From positions 4,413 to 68,412 of the forward strand of contig DAIQNX010000017.1 of assembly GCA_036788195.1 (NCBI GenBank): a stretch of DNA of 64,000 bases, in the 5' to 3' direction. The notes under the pieces were generated by a model that made no database searches, was not told the DNA's origin, and worked only from the letters and a program-made list of their open reading frames with translations. The translations under genes and the position numbers were made by a program. This document shows, in pieces, positions 23,369 through 32,002 of this stretch; position 1 is the stretch's first letter; every line of letters begins with the position of its first letter. Source of the stretch: CALFXN01 sp937957815 (GTDB lineage: Bacteria; Synergistota; Synergistia; Synergistales; Aminobacteriaceae).

Positions 23369-24345
23369 CGCTCGGACACGGAAGCGGCGGACGCTTGACG
23401 AACGATCTCGTCCGCCGGATCGCCGCGGAATTCCCCTCTTTCGGATCCGCGCAATCCTTCGAGGACTGCGCCTACCTCCCGGGAGGATTCGCCGTCACGC
23501 TCGACGGCTTCACCGTCTCCCCCCGCGTCTTTCCAGGAGGGGATATCGGCAAGCTCTCGGTCTGCGGCAGCGTCAACGACCTCGCCGTAAGAGGCGTCCG
23601 CCCCGAATGGATCGCCCTCGGCCTCGTCCTCGAGGAGGGGGTCCGCGAGGAGGAGATCCTCGGGTATATGCGAAGTGCCGCGGGCGTCTGTTCGGAACTC
23701 GGGATCGCGCTCGTATGCGGCGACACGAAGGTCGTTCCGCGCGGGACCGCGGATGGACTCTTCGTCACGACGTGCGCGACCGGACGCAGAGTCTCGGAAC
23801 GGGATCTCGGAATGAACGCGCTGCGTCCCGGGGACCATATCATCGTGTCGCGGCCGTTCGGACGCCACGGAGCCACCATTGCCGCGCAGCGCTTCGGCCT
23901 CGACGTCCCCGGACTCGCGAGCGACTGCGCGCCGCTCTGGGAACCTGCCAGCTCGCTTCTTGACATCGCCGGACTCCGGTGCATGCGGGACTGCACGCGC
24001 GGCGGCATGGGAACCGTCCTGTGCGAATGGGCCGAGGGCGCGCGCCTGGGCATCGAGATCCGGGAGAACGATCTTCCGTCCGATCCGGATGTCCTCTCCG
24101 TCTGCGATATCCTGGGGTACGATCCTCTGTATCTGGCCTGCGAGGGGTGCATGGTCGTCGCGGTCGGGGCGGCGGAAGCCGAAACGGTCCTTTCGCGGCT
24201 CGCGGCGTTCCCGTCGTGCGACGGGGCGGCCGACATCGGCGTCGCCACGGAGGGACATCCCGGCATCGTCGGCATACGGACAGCCATCGGCGGACACCGC
24301 GTCGTCGATATGCCCGTGGGGGAGATCCTTCCCCGGATCTGCTGA
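23353..24345 (+). CDS. hypE: Carbamoyl dehydratase HypE
   Basis: A 330-aa PurM/AIR-synthetase-fold enzyme that converts the HypF-made thiocarbamate on its C-terminal cysteine to thiocyanate, giving the CN ligands. It shows LGHGSGGRLTNDLV at the start, GGDIGKLSVCGSVNDLA, the CTRGGMGTVL loop and the obligatory C-terminal PRIC. The GTG start at 23353 lies in hypD behind GGGAGGTCC. hypA, hypB, hypF and hydrogenase structural genes are not nearby. A terminator follows. Confidence 0.92.
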   Translation: MGDYLTLGHGSGGRLTNDLVRRIAAEFPSFGSAQSFEDCAYLPGGFAVTLDGFTVSPRVFPGGDIGKLSVCGSVNDLAVRGVRPEWIALGLVLEEGVREEEILGYMRSAAGVCSELGIALVCGDTKVVPRGTADGLFVTTCATGRRVSERDLGMNALRPGDHIIVSRPFGRHGATIAAQRFGLDVPGLASDCAPLWEPASSLLDIAGLRCMRDCTRGGMGTVLCEWAEGARLGIEIRENDLPSDPDVLSVCDILGYDPLYLACEGCMVVAVGAAEAETVLSRLAAFPSCDGAADIGVATEGHPGIVGIRTAIGGHRVVDMPVGEILPRIC

Positions 24346-24366
24346 AGCGGCGCCCACCGGCAAAGA

Positions 24367-24405
24367 CGCGGAGGGCCGGTCTGTTGTTCCGACCGGCCCT
24401 CCGCG
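24367..24405. terminator. Strong hairpin terminator between hypE and ymdB
   Basis: CGCGGAGGGCCGGTC (24367-24381) and GACCGGCCCTCCGCG (24391-24405) form a perfect 15-bp stem with a 9-base loop, between convergent genes. Confidence 0.85.
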
Positions 24406-24419
24406 ACATTCGGTTTCGG

Positions 24420-25226
24420 TCACGCGTGAGTTTCGTGCCCGTTCGTTCCCTCTCCAACGACATAGCGGACGCGCTCGATCGAACAGGCGCGCCCCGATTC
24501 GTCGTCGATCTCCAGAAAGACGCCCTCGAGCCGGACACCCGTATCCGCCACTTCGAACCGGCTCGGCATTCCGGTCAGAAACCGGGGCAGGACGCATTCC
24601 GCTTTCATCCCGATGACGCCGCCATGCCCTCCCGTCATTCCCGCGTCGCTGATGTACGCGGTTCCGCCCGGAAGTACTTCCTCGTCGGCCGTCTGGACAT
24701 GCGTGTGCGTTCCGAGGACTGCCGAGACGCGTCCGTCGAGATAAAGCCCCATCGCGCGCTTTTCGGATGTCGCTTCCGCGTGGAAATCCACGAGGATACA
24801 CGGATCCCCGATCGTCCGGAGAATCTCGTCCGCGCCCCTGAACGGACAGTCGAGGGGCGGCATGAACACCCGTCCCTGAAGGTTGAGAACAACGAGCGTC
24901 TTTCCGTTCCTGTCGAGGCGCATGACACCCTGTCCGGGACATGCCGGAGGGTAGTTCGCGGGACGTATCACCCTTGCCGATTCGGAAAGGTGCGGGACGA
25001 ATTCCGACTTGTCCCAGATATGATTCCCCGACGTGACTCCGTCGACGCCGAGAGAAAAAAGGTCCTCGAGAATCCTGACCGTCAGACCCCGGCCGGCCGC
25101 CGCGTTTTCGCCGTTCACGACCAGAAAATCGGGGTCTCCGTACTTCTTCCGCAGAAACGGTAATCCTTCGGCGAGGCATTCCCTGCCGGGACGCCCCACG
25201 ATGTCGCTGACGAACAGAACCCGCAT
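24420..25226 (-). CDS. ymdB: YmdB-family metallophosphoesterase (2',3'-cyclic nucleotide phosphodiesterase)
   Basis: A 268-aa calcineurin-like phosphoesterase of the YmdB type. Metal-ligand motifs appear in order: FVSDIVGRPGRE (Asp), VVNGENAAAGRG (Asn/Glu), TSGNHIWD (Asn-His), VDFHAEATSEK (His) and GTHTHVQTADE (His-X-His). In Bacillus YmdB is a phosphodiesterase affecting biofilm and sporulation gene expression. It is encoded directly after rny, its frequent partner, 13 bases away. The ATG at 25226 has only a weak AGGA, consistent with coupling to rny. Confidence 0.9.
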   Translation of the reverse strand: MRVLFVSDIVGRPGRECLAEGLPFLRKKYGDPDFLVVNGENAAAGRGLTVRILEDLFSLGVDGVTSGNHIWDKSEFVPHLSESARVIRPANYPPACPGQGVMRLDRNGKTLVVLNLQGRVFMPPLDCPFRGADEILRTIGDPCILVDFHAEATSEKRAMGLYLDGRVSAVLGTHTHVQTADEEVLPGGTAYISDAGMTGGHGGVIGMKAECVLPRFLTGMPSRFEVADTGVRLEGVFLEIDDESGRACSIERVRYVVGEGTNGHETHA

Positions 25227-25239
25227 CGTCCTGGAGACG

Positions 25240-26781
25240 CTATTTCGCGTATTCCGTCGCGCGGGTTTCCCGACTCACGGTCACTTTGATCTGCCCGGGA
25301 TATTTCATCTCGTCCTCGATCTTGCGCGCGATGTCGAAAGCCAGCTTGTGAACGAGACCGTCGTCCGTCACGTTCGGAGAGACGACCACGCGGACCTCGC
25401 GGCCGGCCTGGATCGCGTAGGCCTTGCTGACGCCGTTGAACGACTTCGCGAGGTCTTCGAGCTTCTCGAGACGGCGAACGTACGCGTCGAGGCTTTCGCG
25501 TCTCGCTCCGGGTCGCGACGCGCTCGCCGCGTCGGCGGCCGCGATGATGACGTCGTAGACGCTCTGCTGTTCAACATCCTCGTGGTGCGACGCGATCGCG
25601 TTGATGACGCTCGACGATTCGTTGAAGCGCTTCGCGAGGTCGGCCCCGATCACCGCGTGCGGTCCCTCGACCTGGTGATCGACCGCCTTTCCGATATCGT
25701 GCAGCAAGCCGGCCCGCCGCGCCAGTTCTTCGTCCAGTCCGAGTTCCGCGGCGATGATCCCGGCGATGTGGGCCACCTCGAGGCTGTGCTGGAGCGCGTT
25801 CTGGCCGTAGCTGTAGCGGTATTTCAGCTGTCCGATGATACGGACGAGTTCCATGTTCATGTTCTTGATCCCCGTGTCGAGCAGGGCGCCTTCGCCCGCC
25901 TCGACGATGCTTTCCTCGACTTCCTTCGCGGCCTTTTCGACGAGCTCCTCGATCCGGGCCGGGTGAATCCTTCCGTCGACGACGAGACGTTCGAGAGCGA
26001 GTCTGGCCACTTCGCGCCGGACCGGGTCGAAGCTGCTCAGCGTGACCGCTTCAGGAGTGTCGTCGACGATCAGGTCGACGCCGGTCACCGCCTCGAAGGA
26101 TCTGATATTCCGTCCCTCGCGGCCGATGATCCGGCCCTTCATCTCGTCGGACGGCAACGGAACGACGCTGACGGCGACTTCGGACGTGTATTCGACGGCG
26201 CACCGCTGGACCGCGGTCACGATAACCTCCTTGGCCTTCCGGTCAGCCTCTCTCTTCGCTTTTTCCTCGAGTTCCTTGAGGCGGAGGCCGATCAGGTGCT
26301 GCGCTTCCTCTTCGACCTGCCGCAGGAGAATATCGCGCGCCTCCTCGCTCGTCAGCGACGCGATCTCCTCGAGACGCTGGAGCTGCTGCGCCTTGAGCGA
26401 TTCGGCTTCCGTCAGCTTCGCGTCGAGTTCCTCGTGACGCGCCTTCAGTTCGTCCTCTCTGTGGGAGACGCGTTCGGTCTTCTTGTCCAGATTCTCTTCC
26501 TTCTGCTCGAGTCGCCGTTCCGCGCGCTGCAACTCCGCGCGGCGTTCCTTGCCTTCCCGTTCGATCTCCTGGCGGAGACGGAAAATTTCCTCCTTCGCCT
26601 CCGTCAGTTTTTCTCTTTTCAGACGATCCGATTCCTGCGCCGCTTCCAGAAGTATCGCTTTCGCCTGGGTCCTCGCACCTTCGAGATGTTTCGCCCCCAA
26701 GGTTTTTGAAAGCAGGAATCCCGCGCCGACCCCGGCCGCGATCCCTGCGATAATTCCGACAATGGCAAAAGTAAGGTTCAT
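25240..26781 (-). CDS. rny: Ribonuclease Y
   Basis: A 513-aa membrane-anchored endoribonuclease that starts mRNA decay. It has an N-terminal transmembrane span (AIVGIIAGIAAGVGAGFLL), a long charged coiled coil (about residues 35-195), a KH domain with GRIIGREGRNIRSFE, and an HD domain with the catalytic LLHDIGKAVDH preceded by NALQHSLEVAHIAG. Size and order agree with the Bacillus enzyme. GAGGAGGAGT precedes the ATG at 26781. Confidence 0.95.
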   Translation of the reverse strand: MNLTFAIVGIIAGIAAGVGAGFLLSKTLGAKHLEGARTQAKAILLEAAQESDRLKREKLTEAKEEIFRLRQEIEREGKERRAELQRAERRLEQKEENLDKKTERVSHREDELKARHEELDAKLTEAESLKAQQLQRLEEIASLTSEEARDILLRQVEEEAQHLIGLRLKELEEKAKREADRKAKEVIVTAVQRCAVEYTSEVAVSVVPLPSDEMKGRIIGREGRNIRSFEAVTGVDLIVDDTPEAVTLSSFDPVRREVARLALERLVVDGRIHPARIEELVEKAAKEVEESIVEAGEGALLDTGIKNMNMELVRIIGQLKYRYSYGQNALQHSLEVAHIAGIIAAELGLDEELARRAGLLHDIGKAVDHQVEGPHAVIGADLAKRFNESSSVINAIASHHEDVEQQSVYDVIIAAADAASASRPGARRESLDAYVRRLEKLEDLAKSFNGVSKAYAIQAGREVRVVVSPNVTDDGLVHKLAFDIARKIEDEMKYPGQIKVTVSRETRATEYAK

Positions 26782-26861
26782 TCGGGGTACTCCTCCTCAA
26801 TGTATTTTCAAGGTGCGCCGGCAAACGGAACCTCCGGACTGCACGCTTTTCGTATAACGAT

Positions 26862-27305
26862 TCATTTTACCGGTCGTTCTTTTCCGGAACAAGCCCTTTC
26901 GGCCGCTTCCCCGGCCATCGAAAGGGAAAATCCCCTTCTCAGAAGCCGCGGAACGATCGTCTCCTTTCCGAGACCTCTCTCCGCAAGGTCCCGGCAGAGA
27001 CGGTACGCGGCGTCTTCCTCGGCCGGATCCCTTTCGTCGAGCGCCCTCCGGATCGCACCGCCCGGGACTCCTCGCCGCTTCAGATCATCGATGATTCTCC
27101 TGTTTCCCCATTCGGGATGCCCCTCGACAAAAAGCCGCGAATACATATCGTCGTCCGTCATCCCCGACTCGCGGGCATACCGGACACATTCGTCCGCTTC
27201 GCTCTCTTCGAAACCTCTGTCGCGAAGGCGCCTGCGAAGCATCGCTTCGGTCATCGGACCCCTGGACAGAATGGCGTGAAGCAGCTTCCTGCGTTCGTCG
27301 TTCAT
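26862..27305 (-). CDS. recX: RecX-family regulatory protein
   Basis: A 147-aa protein built of three-helix repeats typical of RecX, which binds and modulates RecA filaments: MTEAMLRRRLRDRGFEESEAD, MYSRLFVEGHPEWGNRRIIDDL..RGVP and LCRDLAERGLGKETIVPRLLRRGFS. Its ATG at 27305 overlaps the recG stop (ATGA). Position after recG rather than recA is unusual for the family, but both proteins act in recombination. Confidence 0.75.
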   Translation of the reverse strand: MNDERRKLLHAILSRGPMTEAMLRRRLRDRGFEESEADECVRYARESGMTDDDMYSRLFVEGHPEWGNRRIIDDLKRRGVPGGAIRRALDERDPAEEDAAYRLCRDLAERGLGKETIVPRLLRRGFSLSMAGEAAERACSGKERPVK

Positions 27306-29401
27306 GCGGTTTCCACCAGTCGGAGAACGTCTCCATAGAGATGAACCACCCGTTCGCGAAGGTCCGGACACGAAAGGAGATCCGGGTCGTCGCGGACAAG
27401 GGAGAACGCCTCGGCTCTGGCGTCTTCGAGCAATCTCCGGTCGCGCAGGAGGTCGGCGACCCTGAAATCCGTTATCCCATGCTGCCGGATCCCGCACACC
27501 TCCCCGGGACCGCGCAGGCGCAGGTCGGCCTCCGCGATCGCGAATCCGTCGCTGGTCGAGCAGAGTACGTCGATTCGTTCGCGAGCGGGGCCCGATCTCG
27601 ACGCGTCGAGCAGCAGACAGACTCCCCCGCGCGCCCCGCGTCCGATCCGGCCTCTGAGCTGGTGGAGCTGCGAAAGACCGAACCGTCCGGCGTTTTCGAC
27701 GATCATCACCGAAGCGTTCGGGATATCGACGCCGACTTCGATCACGGTCGTCGCCACAAGGAGGTCGAGGCATCCCGCGGCGAAGAGATTCATGGTCCGA
27801 TCCCGTTCTGCGAAGGCAAGCTGACCGTGAACGAACCCGATTCGCAGCGAGGGGAATTCCTCCCTGAGGGACTCGTAGCGTTCCGTAACGGAGACGGCCT
27901 GGACGGCTTCGCTTTCGTCAACCAGAGGACACACCCAGTAGACCTGCCCTCCGTCGCGAACAGCGTCCCGTATCGTCTTTCCGATCTCCTTCCGGTTCCC
28001 CGGCGTCGCACGCCTCGTTTCGACGGGAAGGCGTCCGGCCGGAAGCTCGTCGATGACTGAGACGGAGAGGTCTCCGTACACCGACAGCGTCATCGTCCTC
28101 GGAATGGGGGTCGCCGTCATCACGAGCGTATGGGGAGCCGACCCCTTCGCTCGCAACGCTCTCTTCTGCAGGACGCCGAAGCGATGCTGTTCGTCGATGA
28201 CGACAAGTCCGAGGGACGCGAAAAGGACATTTTCAGAGAACAGTGCGTGCGTTCCGACGGCGAGAAGAGGGGTGCGAGTCTCGAGCAGCCGGAGCGTCTC
28301 ATCCCGTTCGGCGCCGGCGGCCCCCCCCGACAGAAGGACGACCGGGATACCCAGAGGCTCGAGGAGAGGTTTAATCCTGCACCAGTGCTGCTGCGCGAGG
28401 ATCTCCGTCGGAGCCATGACGGCAGCCTGCGCGCCCCCGTCGGCGGCCATGAGCGCCGCGGCGATCGCCACGACGGTTTTCCCCGATCCGACGTCTCCCT
28501 GAAGCAGACGGTTCATCGGAACGGAGGTGGATACATCCGCCCCGATTTCGTCGATCGCGCGAAACTGCGCTTTCGTCGGGGCAAACGGAATGACGTCTTC
28601 CAGGAAACGCCGAAGCAGCGGACCGCGTTTCGGAAAAATCCCGGCCTCTTCGCGCATCCGGTAGAGTCGTCGTCTCATCGCGAGGGCGACCTGAAGCATG
28701 AAGAATTCTTCGAACGCGAGCCGGTCCCGCGAACGTTTCCACGAAGTCCGGCCGGTCGGATGATGCATTTCGAGAACCGCGTCCCTGATCGGAGGAAAGG
28801 AACGGGAGCGGCGTATCGCCTCGGGAAGGATATCGCGAATCGAGGGAAGAGAGATGTCCAGCGCGGCGTCGACGATCTTCCGGAGCCATTTCTGAGGGAG
28901 CCCGGCGGTCGCGTTGTAAACGGGAACGATTCTTCCTATCGAGGAGGCGTCTTTCGGTTCGTCGACGGGCTCGAACTCGGGGTTCAGGATAACCGGCCTG
29001 CCGGAGCGCGTATCGATGCGCCCGTACAGTGCGAGCGTCATTCCCGGAGTGATTTTTTTCTCGATATCCGTTCTGTTGAACCAGAGCGCCGTTGCGCTAT
29101 CCGTCCCATCCGAAACGAGAAGCGACGTCAGCAACACGCCGCGCCCCCGTGTTTTCCGCGATTCGACAGCGACCACCCGGACGAGCAGCGACGCCTTCTC
29201 GTTCGCTACGAGAGACGCGAGTCGCGTCAGATTTCGTCTGTCCTCATAGCGCCGCGGGAAAAAGAGAATAAGATCTTCCGCAGTTCCGATGCCGAGTCGA
29301 CGCAACATCGCCTCACGGACCGGACCAACCCCCCTGATGTACCGGACGGCGTTATTTGTCTGCGATCCGTCCGTCGCCGGAACGGACGAAAACTCCGGCA
29401 T
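27302..29401 (-). CDS. recG: ATP-dependent DNA helicase RecG
   Basis: A 699-aa branch-migrating helicase that restarts stalled forks. Visible are the N-terminal wedge/OB domain (GVGPVREAMLRRLGI, then LILFFPRRYEDRR), Walker A GDVGSGKTVVA, motif II VIDEQHRFG, motif III MTATPIPRTM, and motif VI LSQLHQLRGRIGRG. The start overlaps the divIVA stop as TGATG. Length and motifs are standard. Confidence 0.95.
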   Translation of the reverse strand: MPEFSSVPATDGSQTNNAVRYIRGVGPVREAMLRRLGIGTAEDLILFFPRRYEDRRNLTRLASLVANEKASLLVRVVAVESRKTRGRGVLLTSLLVSDGTDSATALWFNRTDIEKKITPGMTLALYGRIDTRSGRPVILNPEFEPVDEPKDASSIGRIVPVYNATAGLPQKWLRKIVDAALDISLPSIRDILPEAIRRSRSFPPIRDAVLEMHHPTGRTSWKRSRDRLAFEEFFMLQVALAMRRRLYRMREEAGIFPKRGPLLRRFLEDVIPFAPTKAQFRAIDEIGADVSTSVPMNRLLQGDVGSGKTVVAIAAALMAADGGAQAAVMAPTEILAQQHWCRIKPLLEPLGIPVVLLSGGAAGAERDETLRLLETRTPLLAVGTHALFSENVLFASLGLVVIDEQHRFGVLQKRALRAKGSAPHTLVMTATPIPRTMTLSVYGDLSVSVIDELPAGRLPVETRRATPGNRKEIGKTIRDAVRDGGQVYWVCPLVDESEAVQAVSVTERYESLREEFPSLRIGFVHGQLAFAERDRTMNLFAAGCLDLLVATTVIEVGVDIPNASVMIVENAGRFGLSQLHQLRGRIGRGARGGVCLLLDASRSGPARERIDVLCSTSDGFAIAEADLRLRGPGEVCGIRQHGITDFRVADLLRDRRLLEDARAEAFSLVRDDPDLLSCPDLRERVVHLYGDVLRLVETA

Positions 29402-29901
29402 CAGGCCCCGCCGGGATTGTCCGCGGCGTTCGCGCGGGCCGGGTCCGCGGTCTTTTCTTCCGCTTCGAGAATCGACCGGAATCTGGAGAGGAGCCCCGAA
29501 AACTCCGCCGCGAAGTTCTGGCGTTCCTGTCTGATGCGGACCATATCGCGCACGATCGCGTCGCGTTCCCCCGCCGCATCGACGAGAATGCGCTCGGCGC
29601 GTACCTTCGCATCCGATATGATGGTTTCCGCCTGCCGCGTCGCCGTCTCTTCCTTCGCCTCGGCCGTCTTCTGCGCCATCAGGAGCGTTCCCTGAAGCGT
29701 CTCCTTGAGGTTCGTGTATTCGCCGATCTGTTCCTCGAGGCGTTCGATGCGTCGCTTGAGTTCCGCGTTCATTTCGACATACCGCTGGATATCGTCGGCG
29801 ACTTTGTCAAGAAAATCGTCGACCTCGGACTGCGCGTATCCCCGCATCGATTTGGAGAAGGTCTTGTTTTCGACGTCAAGCGCGGTCAGAAGATCAGCCA
29901 C
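29401..29901 (-). CDS. divIVA: DivIVA-domain cell-division protein
   Basis: A 166-aa protein with the DivIVA N-terminal membrane-binding segment (LLTALDVENKTFSKSMRGYAQSEVDDFLD) followed by coiled coil to the end. DivIVA binds curved membrane and recruits division or polar proteins. GTG at 29901 is preferred over 29925 because GGGAGG precedes it and it restores the usual DivIVA start; it then overlaps the sepF stop by 8 bases. Its C-terminus is Ala/Asp-rich and probably disordered. Confidence 0.85.
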   Translation of the reverse strand: MADLLTALDVENKTFSKSMRGYAQSEVDDFLDKVADDIQRYVEMNAELKRRIERLEEQIGEYTNLKETLQGTLLMAQKTAEAKEETATRQAETIISDAKVRAERILVDAAGERDAIVRDMVRIRQERQNFAAEFSGLLSRFRSILEAEEKTADPARANAADNPGGA

Positions 29902-30277
29902 CTGTTTTTTCCTCCCATTCCTCAATCATCGTCTTCTTCGGAATCGCGAGAAAGACGGCCTGCGCAATCCGGACAACGTTTCCCCGCATGGAAAATGCGA
30001 CGCCGCAGAGAAAATCGAGAACGCTCTGCCCGTCGTCCCTCTCCATTCCGCGAAGATCGACGATGACCATCTGCCCGGCATGAAGGGCTTCGGCGAGATC
30101 TTCCTTCCGCCCGACGCATGCCGCACCGCGACAGACGATCACGTCCGCTCTCGCCGGAGGTGACGTCAGAACCCGCGTCTTGCGTTCCTCGAGTTCCCGC
30201 GCATCATCTCCCGTTTCCGCGTCTTCCGCTTCCTCGGAAGGTTCGAGCCCGAGGAGAGACAGGATCCGTTCGAACAT
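29894..30277 (-). CDS. sepF: Cell-division protein SepF
   Basis: A 127-aa FtsZ-binding membrane anchor. The N-terminal amphipathic helix MFERILSLLGLEP is the membrane-targeting part; an acidic linker follows; then comes the SepF core with DLAEALHAGQMVIVDLRGMERDDGQSVLDFLCGVAF and MRGNVVRIAQAVFLAIPK. Neighbours yggS and divIVA match the common yggS-sepF-divIVA order. GGGAGGTGAACC precedes the ATG. Confidence 0.9.
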   Translation of the reverse strand: MFERILSLLGLEPSEEAEDAETGDDARELEERKTRVLTSPPARADVIVCRGAACVGRKEDLAEALHAGQMVIVDLRGMERDDGQSVLDFLCGVAFSMRGNVVRIAQAVFLAIPKKTMIEEWEEKTGG

Positions 30278-30280
30278 GGT

Positions 30281-31033
30281 TCACCTCCCGAGAGTCACCG
30301 CCGAAACGCGGGGGCCGAAAAGGGCGGACCCGATCCTCACCATGGTACTTCCCTCCATGATTGCCCATTCGAAATCGCCACTCATACCCATGGAAAGCTC
30401 CTTCAGGGGAACCCGAAGGCGGCCCGAAAGCGTCTCCCGAAGGTGACGCAGCCGGGCGAAAGCGTTCCGGACGACACCTTCGTCATCGCTCATCGGTCCG
30501 ACGGTCATCAGGCCGTCACACCGGAGTCGCGGACAGGACCCAAGGATCGTTTCGAGAAGGAGTTCCGCCCCCTCCGGCGTAACACCGTGCTTCGACGCCT
30601 CTCCGGACGTGTTGATTTCGATCAGGACCGGAAGGATCCGGTTCGTTCCATCCTCTTCGAGAATGCGTTGGAGGGTGGCCGCAAGATCCGGAGAATCCAC
30701 GCCATCCACCGTATCGAAGAGGGAGAGCGCCTTTCTCGCCTTGTTTCGCTGGAGATGTCCGATAAGCCTCCACGGAACCGCAGCGCCTCCACCGATACTC
30801 CGGAGGGTTTTCTTCGTTTCGGCCTCCTGGACTCTGTTCTCGCCGATGAAGCGGACGAATCCGGACGAAAGCGCCCGTTCGATTTCCTCAACGCTCCGCG
30901 TTTTCGTCACCGCGACAAGCGCGACATCTCCGGCCTCTCGGGCCGAAGAAACCGCCGCACGCTCCATCCGTTCCCGGACAGTCCGGATCCTGTCGTATAT
31001 CGATCTCCCGTCTTCAGAAACCCCGTCTACCAT
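30281..31033 (-). CDS. yggS: YggS-family pyridoxal-phosphate-binding protein
   Basis: A 250-aa alanine-racemase-N-like protein involved in PLP homeostasis. It shows VALVAVTKTRSVEEIERAL with the PLP lysine, FIGENRVQEAETKK, RLIGHLQRNKARKAL, VLIEINTSGEASKHGV and a C-terminal LSMGMSGDFEWAI..GSTMVRIGSALFG. All are conserved in the family. The ATG at 31033 overlaps the stop of the HlyD-like gene. The ribosome-binding site is weak. Confidence 0.92.
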   Translation of the reverse strand: MVDGVSEDGRSIYDRIRTVRERMERAAVSSAREAGDVALVAVTKTRSVEEIERALSSGFVRFIGENRVQEAETKKTLRSIGGGAAVPWRLIGHLQRNKARKALSLFDTVDGVDSPDLAATLQRILEEDGTNRILPVLIEINTSGEASKHGVTPEGAELLLETILGSCPRLRCDGLMTVGPMSDDEGVVRNAFARLRHLRETLSGRLRVPLKELSMGMSGDFEWAIMEGSTMVRIGSALFGPRVSAVTLGR

Positions 31034-31947
31034 AGACGCACATTTCCTTCCCGGGCCTTTTCGGCATTCAGTATCACGACCATACCAGGAACCACTCCCT
31101 CGGTTATGAGGAAGAGGTGTTCCGGCATCGGAATTCCCTTGACTTCGACGAATTTCGACACCGTGCCTTCGACGACGAAGACACCGACGCGGCCGTTTCT
31201 CGCCACGACACACGACTCAGGTACGGCCGCTCCGGAATGCCCGCCCGCTACGATACGATACGACACAACTCTCGATTGCACAATATCAATGGGGAAAAAC
31301 GGCAGCGTCAGATAGACCTTTCCGCGCCGCTCGTGCAGTTTCAGAAAAACGCGGACATCCGCCTTCACGGGCCATTGCGTTTCCCGGAGGCGGACGCGGA
31401 CCACCCTCTGGTCCAGAGCCTTCAGCAGCATGGGAGGAAGGTCGACGAACGCGATACAGCGGAGCTCCTGAGGTTGAGGCACCATCTTGCCGATGATCCC
31501 TCCCTTCGGAATGTGCGTTCCCGGCCGGATCGCGACGAATTCCGGCGGTGTCGGCAGGAGGTCGTCCCCGGTCCAGAAGCGCACGTACGTCCAATTCTCC
31601 TCCGCCCCGTCGAAGCCCGCGACGAAGTATCCCGGCTCCGGCGCGCGGACGGCCATCTTTCCGGCGCGGGACGTCACGACGGCCACGACATCGCCCTTCG
31701 CGACGCGGGCGGCCTCGCCAAGCGGATACGACACCGTTCCTTCCCACGCGGACGTCAGGACGTAATCCTTCCATAACAAAATGCCATGGAACGGAATATC
31801 CTCCCTGTAGGTCTGATATTCCGCGACCGTCACCTTCGGATGCGACCGCTGGTACTCATCCCACCAGATCGTGTAGATATAGATGCTCGTGACCGCCACG
31901 GCGAGGAGTAACGCGAAATAGAGAACTCTCAGGACCGTGGATCTCAT
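31027..31947 (-). CDS. HlyD-like membrane-anchored protein
   Basis: A 306-aa protein with an N-terminal membrane span (LYFALLLAVAVTSIYIYTIWW) and an extracytoplasmic part with biotinyl-lipoyl/HlyD-like beta strands (GTVSYPLGEAARVAKGDVVAVV, APEPGYFVAG, then NGRVGVFVVEGTVSKFVEVKGI). Such proteins appear upstream of yggS-sepF in several diderm and monoderm bacteria; their role is unknown, possibly envelope or division linked. ATG at 31947 places the membrane span at residues 6-28. A TTG at 32016 would add 23 hydrophilic residues. Confidence 0.65.
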   Translation of the reverse strand: MRSTVLRVLYFALLLAVAVTSIYIYTIWWDEYQRSHPKVTVAEYQTYREDIPFHGILLWKDYVLTSAWEGTVSYPLGEAARVAKGDVVAVVTSRAGKMAVRAPEPGYFVAGFDGAEENWTYVRFWTGDDLLPTPPEFVAIRPGTHIPKGGIIGKMVPQPQELRCIAFVDLPPMLLKALDQRVVRVRLRETQWPVKADVRVFLKLHERRGKVYLTLPFFPIDIVQSRVVSYRIVAGGHSGAAVPESCVVARNGRVGVFVVEGTVSKFVEVKGIPMPEHLFLITEGVVPGMVVILNAEKAREGNVRLW

Positions 31948-32002
31948 CTCACGAAAACGTCTCCCGAGCTCCGCTCTGCCGGAACGTCGTGTTTCGTGCG
32001 CT

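Noticed and set aside
22996..25179. 727-aa minus-strand frame opposite hypD and hypE
   Set aside because: Antisense shadow with Arg/Gly/Asp-rich composition; the hyp genes carry clear family motifs.
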